In this document: one piece after another, positions 6,183 to 11,235 of the stretch
Layout: each line of letters opens with the position of its first letter
Position numbering within the stretch: position 1 is the stretch's first letter
Source: an uncultured Lachnospiraceae bacterium
GTDB taxonomy: Bacteria; Bacillota; Clostridia; Lachnospirales; Lachnospiraceae
Length of the DNA: 11,235 nucleotides
Direction: 5' to 3'
Assembly (NCBI GenBank): GCA_902782965.1
Contig: CACZPG010000324.1
Location: forward strand, 1-11,235
Translations under genes and position numbers: made by a program
Notes under the pieces: generated by a model
Database searches by the model: none
What the model saw: the letters and a program-made list of their open reading frames with translations, nothing else
Told to the model about the DNA's origin: nothing

Positions 6183-8513
6183 ATGAAGAATAAATCGGGA
6201 AAAACTACATTTGCAATAATAATACTATTAATTATATGTATTATTAATACTTCGTTAAGTTATGCTGCTTCTGATAAGAAGATAAAAGTCTCTATCAAAT
6301 CTACATCGTTTACTTATACCGGTAAAGTAATTAAACCTAAGGTTACGGTTAAATATGGAAAAAAGAAACTACCGGCAAAGAATTACAAAGTGGTATATCC
6401 CAAGGTAAGAAAAAATGTTGGGAACTATACTATCAAAATAAAACTGAAGGGTAAGTATAAAGGAAGAACCCTCAAAGGTACGAAGAAGGTAAAATTTACC
6501 ATAGTTCCACAGGTTCCGTCTTATAATATCGTAAATGATAATGGGGTTGTTAAGGTTGTTTTTACAAAGTCAAAACAGACCACCGGTTATCAGATTGCAT
6601 ATAAAGAGGACTTATGGAATTCATCTGAAGAGAATATTTTTACAACATCACTTAATCAGAATATAGATGGTCTGAAGGATAAGGTACAGTATATATTCAG
6701 GGTCAGAGCTTATAAAACCGTAAAGGGCAAGAAAATCTGGGGTGATTGGTCAGATTCAAAGTATATAACTAAATCGGGCGACAGCCTTACCGTTATTGAT
6801 GAAAAAGATAAAAAAGATAATCCTGATGATGATCCTGATGAAGACAATGACAATAATGACAAAGATAAGAAAAAAGAAGATAGTATTACCAAATATAGCT
6901 ATGAAATAATACCGATTGTCACTCCGTTGAATCAATTCTTCTACATAAAAACCGATAATCCTGATCCCGGATCTTTCAGATTTATTGACAGGTCTACCAG
7001 GTATGCGTCCTCTGGTGGTCTGATTGAGGTTGATGAAACTATATATCCGGATGTTGTTTATGAAGACAGCAGCACAGGAAGGGTTAATGGTGGATATATA
7101 GCCATGAGTGGCAGTGTTGATGGTGGAACCATTATTCTTCAGGAAAGAAAAACGGTTTATATCAAGATTAATGATAATCCCAAGGATCCATATAATACTA
7201 TAAGTTCAATCGACTATTTTGATACTGATGTAAAATATGAATTGCCGGAAATATATGATACTGTTGATTATTTGATAAATAATTATGTTTCGGAAGATGC
7301 GTCGGTATTTGATAAAATAAGTGCAGTTCAATCCGGTTTATATGACTGGGTATATTATTCCGGACATTATGTGGCAGGAAAAGTTGAAAGGGATGAGAAT
7401 AGTTATTATGGATTGACCTGTGGACCTTATAAGGATTCATCGATGTCTATAATCAGCCCTTATCGTTATACAAATGATAAACTGATGTTTATTTCGAGAT
7501 TATATCCTTATATTAAAGATTCCGCCAGCTTCCCGTCTTTAATAGCTGAAGCGGCGAAAAGAATAGAACCATCAGTTAAAATAAACTATTCAGAATCAGT
7601 ACACTCTATGATCTCAGTTTCATATAATGGTGAAGTTCGTGGATATGGTGGAGCGGGCATTGTTAGGGGAGTTTCAATATCTGAGAATAATATAGTTCAC
7701 CCATTTAAGTTTGATAATTCTGAAAACGATGCATTTGCTGCTATATCTGATTTGAAATCACTTAGGAATTGTTTTATAGATTATTTCGATTATGCTGAAA
7801 CATATCAGATTCCGGACAAACTTACCTGGGAAGAGGTTAATAAAACAGTTGGTCCGGAGGGAAGCTATGCAAGTCTTTATGCAGGCTATAAGGATAGTCG
7901 TCCTGTAAGATCCTTTAATTACCTGTTTGATAAAGGATTGGCTTATTCGCACTTTAAGAATACTGTCGGCCATTTATCTAATTCCTGGTTTGATGGACGA
8001 TTCTTTAATGAATATGAATTATTTGATAAAGGCGCTGTTTTTGAGGATACTTTGGATAGCAAGCCGGACCTTGTATTTAAAGATTATTATTGCCCTCTTC
8101 CGGATGATGGACATGACTATACTGCACTTATTAAAATTCCGGATGCAGAGCATGAGACAAAGTTTGCTGAAAGGGATTATCCGAGAAATCATGGTTATGA
8201 TGCCGAGGCAGGTATATGGAAAGGAATTCTTGTTTTTTCATATGACCAGACATCAGATAGCTATAAACCAAGTTGTTTCTATGCTTACGATTATTCTGAG
8301 ATGGAAGACTTCTCCTCATTACGTTATTCAGGCCTTGTAGATGGAACATATCAGGTGGTTTATCTTAATGATGAAGAATTCCTGGATAGAATGGAAATAA
8401 CTCTTGAAGAAGCCAAATCCATGAATCTGGATTGTAATACCAATAAGGATCCTGAAGAGTATTATATTTATGATACGCAAGGGGTTCCGGGTACATATCA
8501 TAAGGATAATTAA
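6183..8513 (+). CDS. Large secreted protein with Ig-like and fibronectin type III domains; C-terminal two thirds unrecognised
   Basis: This is a 776-residue exported protein of unknown function. A signal peptide (1-28, hydrophobic core about 10-26, likely cleavage near SYA-A) is followed by three recognisable parts. At about 33-108 is a Lys-rich Ig-like domain of the type common in Lachnospiraceae surface proteins (FTYTGKVIKPKVTVKYGKK...). At about 111-198 is a fibronectin type III domain (YQIAYKE... YIFRVRAYKTVKGKKIWGDWS). At about 206-236 is a highly charged Asp/Lys/Asn linker. Residues about 240-776 show no family I recognise; they are rich in Tyr, Asp and Ser, with five scattered Cys. There is no LPxTG, wall-binding repeat or C-terminal membrane helix, so it is either released or held by its domains. 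It starts 16 nt after the lipoprotein gene with an AGGG site, which implies cotranslation and perhaps a shared task. Its codons look more AT-rich than those of its neighbours. Confidence 0.85.
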   Translation: MKNKSGKTTFAIIILLIICIINTSLSYAASDKKIKVSIKSTSFTYTGKVIKPKVTVKYGKKKLPAKNYKVVYPKVRKNVGNYTIKIKLKGKYKGRTLKGTKKVKFTIVPQVPSYNIVNDNGVVKVVFTKSKQTTGYQIAYKEDLWNSSEENIFTTSLNQNIDGLKDKVQYIFRVRAYKTVKGKKIWGDWSDSKYITKSGDSLTVIDEKDKKDNPDDDPDEDNDNNDKDKKKEDSITKYSYEIIPIVTPLNQFFYIKTDNPDPGSFRFIDRSTRYASSGGLIEVDETIYPDVVYEDSSTGRVNGGYIAMSGSVDGGTIILQERKTVYIKINDNPKDPYNTISSIDYFDTDVKYELPEIYDTVDYLINNYVSEDASVFDKISAVQSGLYDWVYYSGHYVAGKVERDENSYYGLTCGPYKDSSMSIISPYRYTNDKLMFISRLYPYIKDSASFPSLIAEAAKRIEPSVKINYSESVHSMISVSYNGEVRGYGGAGIVRGVSISENNIVHPFKFDNSENDAFAAISDLKSLRNCFIDYFDYAETYQIPDKLTWEEVNKTVGPEGSYASLYAGYKDSRPVRSFNYLFDKGLAYSHFKNTVGHLSNSWFDGRFFNEYELFDKGAVFEDTLDSKPDLVFKDYYCPLPDDGHDYTALIKIPDAEHETKFAERDYPRNHGYDAEAGIWKGILVFSYDQTSDSYKPSCFYAYDYSEMEDFSSLRYSGLVDGTYQVVYLNDEEFLDRMEITLEEAKSMNLDCNTNKDPEEYYIYDTQGVPGTYHKDN

Positions 8514-8525
8514 ATACTAAAGAAT

Positions 8526-8567
8526 AAGATGTCACGTATACATTTCACATACGTGACATCTTTATTA
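8526..8567 (+). terminator. Rho-independent-type terminator closing the pheT-to-secreted-protein run
   Basis: A 14-bp perfect stem (AAGATGTCACGTAT at 8526-8539 and its exact complement at 8549-8562) has a 9-nt loop and is followed by the T-rich TTATT. It begins 12 nt after the stop codon at 8513. The T-tract is interrupted, so efficiency is uncertain, but the position and the perfect stem make it the likely end of the operon. Confidence 0.8.
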
Positions 8568-8594
8568 ATTATTTGTCCTAAATATTTAAAAAGC

Positions 8595-8623
8595 TTGACA
8601 TATTTGTTACATAGTGATAGTAT
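8595..8623 (+). promoter_or_regulatory. Sigma-A-type promoter of the SleB-like hydrolase gene
   Basis: A perfect -35 TTGACA (8595-8600) is followed, after a 17-nt spacer, by TAGTAT (8618-8623), which matches TATAAT at four of six positions. Transcription would begin near 8630, giving a leader of about 120 nt. This is the best promoter-like match in the 224-nt gap between the two coding regions, and it lies just after the upstream terminator. Confidence 0.65.
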
Positions 8624-8642
8624 AAGCACGTAACAAATATGT
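8598..8642 (+). repeat. 13-bp perfect inverted repeat around the -10 region
   Basis: ACATATTTGTTAC (8598-8610) and GTAACAAATATGT (8630-8642) are exact reverse complements, 19 nt apart. The left arm begins within the -35 element and fills the spacer; the right arm covers the predicted transcription start. A dimeric regulator bound to both arms would straddle the -10. This layout suggests an operator. Confidence 0.65.
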
Positions 8643-8646
8643 AACA
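8630..8646 (-). promoter_or_regulatory. WalR (YycF) box-like direct repeat
   Basis: Read on the minus strand this is TGTTAC-ATATT-TGTTAC, an exact fit to the published Firmicute WalR consensus TGTWAH-N5-TGTWAH, with half-sites 11 bp (one helical turn) apart. It overlaps the predicted transcription start of a cell wall hydrolase gene, the kind of gene WalRK controls. A site at or after the -10 would more likely repress than activate. Binding is inferred from the motif alone. Confidence 0.5.
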
Positions 8647-8658
8647 AATTTAAGAAAA

Positions 8659-8677
8659 ATGTAATAATTGTTTACAT
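8659..8677 (+). repeat. Short imperfect inverted repeat in the leader of the hydrolase gene
   Basis: ATGTAA (8659-8664) and TTACAT (8672-8677) are complementary around a 7-nt centre. They resemble further copies of the TGTWAH/GTWACA half-site found just upstream, but the spacing does not fit a second full WalR box. The site may be a weak accessory site or an AT-rich coincidence. Confidence 0.3.
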
Positions 8678-8738
8678 AATATGAAAAAATTGAAATATTT
8701 AGTTAAAAATATCATATATCTTGTGGTTTTTGACTAAA

Positions 8739-8743
8739 TGAGG
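8739..8743 (+). promoter_or_regulatory. Ribosome binding site that fixes the hydrolase start
   Basis: TGAGG sits 9 nt before the ATG at 8753. The earlier in-frame ATG at 8738 overlaps this site and has only TTTTTGACTAA in front, with no Shine-Dalgarno sequence. The start at 8753 is therefore preferred; it removes five residues (M-R-L-L-S). Confidence 0.7.
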
Positions 8744-8752
8744 CTTTTAAGT

Positions 8753-9970
8753 ATGAATCGTAGAACAGAAATAAAAATTGAAAAGGCTAAGACATATCTC
8801 AGAGAAAATATTTTCTCAGGCAGATTTATTGTAAGAAATACTTTATGTGTTATGGCTCTTGCATCAGTTGCAGCAGGAACAGCTTTTGCAGCAGATGTAA
8901 TAAGCGATGGTGCTAAGGCAAGTGCAGTTGATGCAGTAGTTGCTGAGCCTGTAACAGAGGAAGTTAAAGAAGTTAGTACAGAAGCTGTTATTGAGGTTAA
9001 TGAAACTTATTCAATTAATATTGAAGAAAGCAGCATGATCGACAGTACATCAGTTACAGAGCTTTACTCAAGATTTGAGGATGATGACTTCATTCTTGCA
9101 GCTGCTAATGATACAAAGAATCTGACCAAGTCTGAAACAGACATGACAGGCAAGTTTATAGTTGTTACAGAGGGACTTAACCTTCGTGCTGAAGCATCTG
9201 AAGAAGGAAATATTCTCAAGGTTCTCAATACAGGAGACTGTGGAGAGGTTATCGGAACAGATGGTGATTGGACAATCGTTAACTCAGATGACAGCGAAGG
9301 ATACGTTAAGTCTGAATATATAATTGTAGGTAGTGAAGCTACAGAAGTTGCTAAGAAGGCAGCTGATGAGAATAAATCACTCAGAGATACAATCGGAGTA
9401 GAAGAGATTACTACAGAAGCAACAACTCAGGTGGCTCAGGCAGAAGTTACCACGCAGGTAGTTGCAGCAGAGGCTACAACCGCTGCAGAAGTTGTTCAGG
9501 AGGTTACAGAGGCTGCTACAGAAGCAACCACACAGGCTGTTACTACAGAGGCACCTACAGAAGCTCCTACAGAGGCAACCACAGAGGCAACAACTCAGGC
9601 TCCTGTTCAGGCTTCATCAAGTGATCTGTATATGGTAGCTGCTGTTGTATATGCAGAAGCCGGAAATCAGTCCTATGAAGGACAGCTTGCAGTAGCAAGT
9701 GTAATTATGAACAGAGTGGCAAGTGGTAAATGGGGAAGCACTATCAAGGATGTAATCTATGCACCTAACCAGTTCTCAACTGTTTACACAAGTACATTCC
9801 AGAATGCGCTTACAACCGGTGGTTCAGCTACATCACTTCAGGCAGCTCAGGATGCTCTCAACGGAGCTAATAATGTTCCGGGAATGTTATCCTTCAGACC
9901 TACCTGGTATCTTGATCCATCAACTCTTTCAACGAGTTACATTCAGATAGGAGATCATATCTTCTTCTAA
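8753..9970 (+). CDS. Secreted SH3b / SleB-type (Hydrolase_2) cell wall hydrolase
   Basis: This is a peptidoglycan hydrolase predicted to act outside the membrane, 405 residues from the chosen start. A long basic N region (about 1-28) and a hydrophobic stretch form a signal peptide with likely cleavage after A44-F-A46. An acidic region follows, then an SH3b domain at about 134-194 (LNLRAEASEEGNILKVLNTG... WTIVNS... GYVKSEYI). A Thr/Glu/Ala linker covers about 220-289. The C-terminal catalytic domain (292-404) has the SleB/CwlJ family opening VVYAEAGNQSYEGQLAVASV, with E302 as the likely catalytic acid, then NQFS and the closing IGDHIFF. SleB and CwlJ proper act in spore germination. SH3-bearing relatives in Lachnospiraceae are usually annotated simply as cell wall hydrolases, so a vegetative role is more likely. 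It has its own promoter with a WalR-like site and a strong terminator, so it is monocistronic. Confidence 0.92.
   Translation: MNRRTEIKIEKAKTYLRENIFSGRFIVRNTLCVMALASVAAGTAFAADVISDGAKASAVDAVVAEPVTEEVKEVSTEAVIEVNETYSINIEESSMIDSTSVTELYSRFEDDDFILAAANDTKNLTKSETDMTGKFIVVTEGLNLRAEASEEGNILKVLNTGDCGEVIGTDGDWTIVNSDDSEGYVKSEYIIVGSEATEVAKKAADENKSLRDTIGVEEITTEATTQVAQAEVTTQVVAAEATTAAEVVQEVTEAATEATTQAVTTEAPTEAPTEATTEATTQAPVQASSSDLYMVAAVVYAEAGNQSYEGQLAVASVIMNRVASGKWGSTIKDVIYAPNQFSTVYTSTFQNALTTGGSATSLQAAQDALNGANNVPGMLSFRPTWYLDPSTLSTSYIQIGDHIFF
9410..9619 (+). repeat. Thr-Glu-Ala-Thr-rich low-complexity linker within the hydrolase
   Basis: About 70 codons encode irregular repeats of TEATTQ, TEAP and AEVTTQ between the SH3b and catalytic domains, and the DNA shows matching short repeats of ACAGAGGC and ACAACTCAG. 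The linker is extended and Thr-rich, suited to spanning the wall and possibly to O-glycosylation. Copy number could vary between strains by slippage or recombination. Confidence 0.75.
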
Positions 9971-10007
9971 ATTCAAGAATTTTTTCACAAAGAAATCCTA
10001 TATATAT

Positions 10008-10043
10008 AAAGCCCGCAGTCTTGTTACAGACTGTGGGCTTTTT
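10008..10043 (+). terminator. Strong Rho-independent terminator after the hydrolase gene
   Basis: A 14-bp stem with one G-U pair joins AAAGCCCGCAGTCT (10008-10021) to AGACTGTGGGCTTT (10028-10041), with the 6-nt loop TGTTAC, and ends in a run of T (10039-10043). It lies 37 nt after the stop. On the minus strand the stem is followed by TTTATATATATA, so it may also end the convergent gene at 10106-11116. Confidence 0.9.
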
Positions 10044-10080
10044 CGGTTCAGGAAGATTTGTTAACAACATTTTGTTCCCA

Positions 10081-10111
10081 ATATACATATAGTTTCGATA
10101 TACATCTAGTT
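10081..10111. repeat. Two imperfect 14-bp direct repeats at the 3' end of the minus-strand gene
   Basis: ATATACATATAGTT (10081-10094) and ATATACATCTAGTT (10098-10111) match at 13 of 14 positions with a period of 17. GTTCCC flanks both ends (10074-10079 and 10109-10114). The second copy overlaps the stop codon of the minus-strand gene. It looks like a small local duplication; no function is evident. Confidence 0.5.
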
Positions 10112-11116
10112 CCCGACATAATATAATGCGAGGGAAAGCTTTCGTATATCATCACCTAATTCAATTTCATTGGGGATAAAATAGCTGTTTGTCTTCAAAG
10201 TTATATTATATGTATTACTATCATCAGGTTCCGGTGTGAATCGGTATGTAGTAAAGCTATCAGGCATTGGTATATCCTGAATGTAGTTATCATTAATATA
10301 CAGCTGAATAGTAGGTTCAATGTCGTTGAATTGCTTCCTGCAATTCTCAGGAAAAGCAGACATCTGAATACATAAGCCGTCTTTGGAAATCTGTTCATTT
10401 CTGATAATAGTGGAGAAGTATTGTTCAGTCCAGCTGAAATTCTGGCCCGCATCAATGTAATATCCTTCGCTTATAGAGAAGCGGCCGGATTCAGGATGGA
10501 ATACTTCCTCCAGTTGTGCATCTCCTATATATCTGACACCTAAAGACAGGTCTCTTATATCATCGCTTAGTTCGATATCCTTCGGTGTAAAATGGCAGTT
10601 AGTAACCATTTCAATTTCATAGAAATCATCCGTGTAACCGGTCATAGGATTATAATAATCTAAATTCTCAGCATTAATAGGAATGTCAGCTATATATTCT
10701 TTGTTGATAAAGAGATGAATTATCGGATTGACGTCCGGATTCTGAAGCTTAAAATTTTTCAAGGGCGCATATAGAGTTATTCTCAGACCGGAGGTCTTAA
10801 TGCGTTCGTTATTTATTTTCACTTTGAACCGTCTATCACTCCAGACGGATTCCAGCTTCACGATTTCCTTAAGACCTTCAAAAACAGAGAATTTATCTTC
10901 ATTAGGTTTGAATACATCACACAATGTATTTAATTCAACAAAATCATATACAGGACCATAGCTGTGTAGATTTCTATTGATTGATGGATCGAATTCCTGT
11001 CTTTCCGGATGCTTATTATATAGCTTTGAAACAGCTTTATAGGAATCAGTTATTATTTCTATAGGAGTATTTTCACACGATAATGCACCATGATATGCAT
11101 CTACATCAATTCTCAT
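10106..11116 (-). CDS. Protein with two tandem copies of a beta-rich domain; possibly a 5'-truncated glycan-enzyme remnant
   Basis: This is a 336-residue protein with no signal peptide or membrane helix, and I do not recognise it with certainty. Residues 75-199 and 212-336 are clearly duplicated. NPIIHLFINKEYIADIPI (130-147) matches EPTIQLYINDNYIQDIPM (267-284), and IELSDDIRDLSLGVRYIGD (181-199) matches IELGDDIRKLSLALYYVGN (318-336). From memory, this kind of domain, with a closing 'D-x-R-x-L-(S/G)' strand, occurs as an accessory domain on Lachnospiraceae glycosyltransferases and methyltransferases of surface glycan synthesis; that is unverified. Residues 1-74 contain FDPSINRNLHSYGPVYDF and look like the tail of another domain. 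The ATG at 11116 lacks a clear ribosome binding site. The 14 in-frame codons before it, up to a stop at 11159-11161, still read like protein (FRLQKAGYYNV). A lost N-terminal enzyme domain is therefore plausible. It converges with the hydrolase gene. Confidence 0.6.
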   Translation of the reverse strand: MRIDVDAYHGALSCENTPIEIITDSYKAVSKLYNKHPERQEFDPSINRNLHSYGPVYDFVELNTLCDVFKPNEDKFSVFEGLKEIVKLESVWSDRRFKVKINNERIKTSGLRITLYAPLKNFKLQNPDVNPIIHLFINKEYIADIPINAENLDYYNPMTGYTDDFYEIEMVTNCHFTPKDIELSDDIRDLSLGVRYIGDAQLEEVFHPESGRFSISEGYYIDAGQNFSWTEQYFSTIIRNEQISKDGLCIQMSAFPENCRKQFNDIEPTIQLYINDNYIQDIPMPDSFTTYRFTPEPDDSNTYNITLKTNSYFIPNEIELGDDIRKLSLALYYVGN

Positions 11117-11148
11117 TACATTATAGTAACCGGCTTTCTGCAGTCTGA

Positions 11149-11177
11149 AGTATATATATTATTACTGAAGAAAACAA
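11149..11177 (-). promoter_or_regulatory. Possible promoter of the minus-strand gene
   Basis: On the minus strand, TTGTTT (11177-11172) and TATACT (11154-11149) are 17 nt apart. The -10 matches five of six positions and the -35 only three. Transcription would start near 11141, leaving a leader of about 25 nt to the ATG at 11116. In such AT-rich DNA a chance match is quite possible. Confidence 0.3.
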
Positions 11178-11235
11178 CTATTCATTTATGCTTTTAATCA
11201 GGTAAAAGATGTCAGTAAAACTAACAAATATTCAC

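Noticed and set aside
6798..6890. Asp-rich stretch as dockerin or EF-hand calcium-binding repeats
   Set aside because: The residues are simple Asp/Lys/Asn runs without the spaced D-x-D-x-D-G pattern followed by a helix. A flexible linker is the better reading.
7419..7604. Cys413 (in TCGPY) and His474 (in SVHSM) of the large secreted protein as a transglutaminase-like Cys-His pair
   Set aside because: The spacing is possible, but the surrounding residues do not match the usual G-x-C-x-x-x-A and H-A-W motifs, and no following WY-x-x-D motif is visible. Structure prediction would be needed.
8630..8752. Leader of the hydrolase gene as a cyclic-di-AMP (ydaO-type) riboswitch, which often precedes wall hydrolase genes
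   Set aside because: The leader is only about 120 nt and extremely AT-rich. It shows no conserved GC-containing helices or terminator/antiterminator pair.
8738..8752. ATG at 8738 as the start of the SleB-like hydrolase
   Set aside because: It overlaps the TGAGG ribosome binding site that serves the ATG at 8753 and has none of its own.
10058..10067. TTGTTAACAA palindrome as an operator
   Set aside because: It lies between the 3' ends of two convergent genes, after a terminator, where no promoter is evident. A 10-bp AT-rich palindrome is expected by chance.
1..11235. CRISPR arrays, tRNA/rRNA genes, transposases or phage genes
   Set aside because: No regularly spaced repeats, no tRNA-like cloverleaf with a CCA-proximal stem, and no transposase or integrase motifs were seen on either strand.

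Overview
The window looks like a chromosomal segment of a low-GC anaerobic Firmicute, most likely a Lachnospiraceae member of the Butyrivibrio/Roseburia type. That placement rests on AT-rich codon use, AGGA-type ribosome binding sites, secreted proteins with 'YTGK...P'-type Ig-like domains, Thr/Glu/Ala-rich linkers and the GDPD fusion. The genus is an inference from style, not a measured assignment.

Positions 1-8513 carry six plus-strand genes with gaps of only 16-62 nt and no visible internal terminator. They run: the 3' two thirds of pheT (Phe-tRNA synthetase beta), queA (queuosine synthesis), a membrane-anchored glycerophosphodiester phosphodiesterase, a small COG2426-type membrane protein, an SH3/amidase-like lipoprotein, and a 776-residue secreted protein of unknown function. 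The first two genes are housekeeping translation genes. The last four concern the membrane and cell envelope. A 14-bp stem terminator closes the run at about 8526-8567.

Positions 8568-8752 hold a regulatory region. It has a sigma-A-like promoter, a 13-bp perfect inverted repeat around its -10 element, and a motif matching the WalR (YycF) box. Downstream lies a secreted SH3/SleB-type cell wall hydrolase with a long Thr/Glu/Ala linker (8753-9970), closed by a strong terminator at 10008-10043. WalR controlling a wall hydrolase would fit what is known in other Firmicutes.

On the minus strand, convergent with the hydrolase, is a 336-residue protein (10106-11116). It is built mainly from two tandem copies of a beta-rich domain of about 125 residues. 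Its start is poorly supported and it may be a 5'-truncated remnant of a larger surface-glycan enzyme.

The most notable observation is the lipoprotein at 5120-6166. It keeps the Amidase_3 fold pattern but has lost three of the four catalytic or zinc-binding residues, so it is probably a non-catalytic wall-binding or regulatory pseudo-amidase. It sits 16 nt upstream of the unknown secreted protein, and the two may work together.
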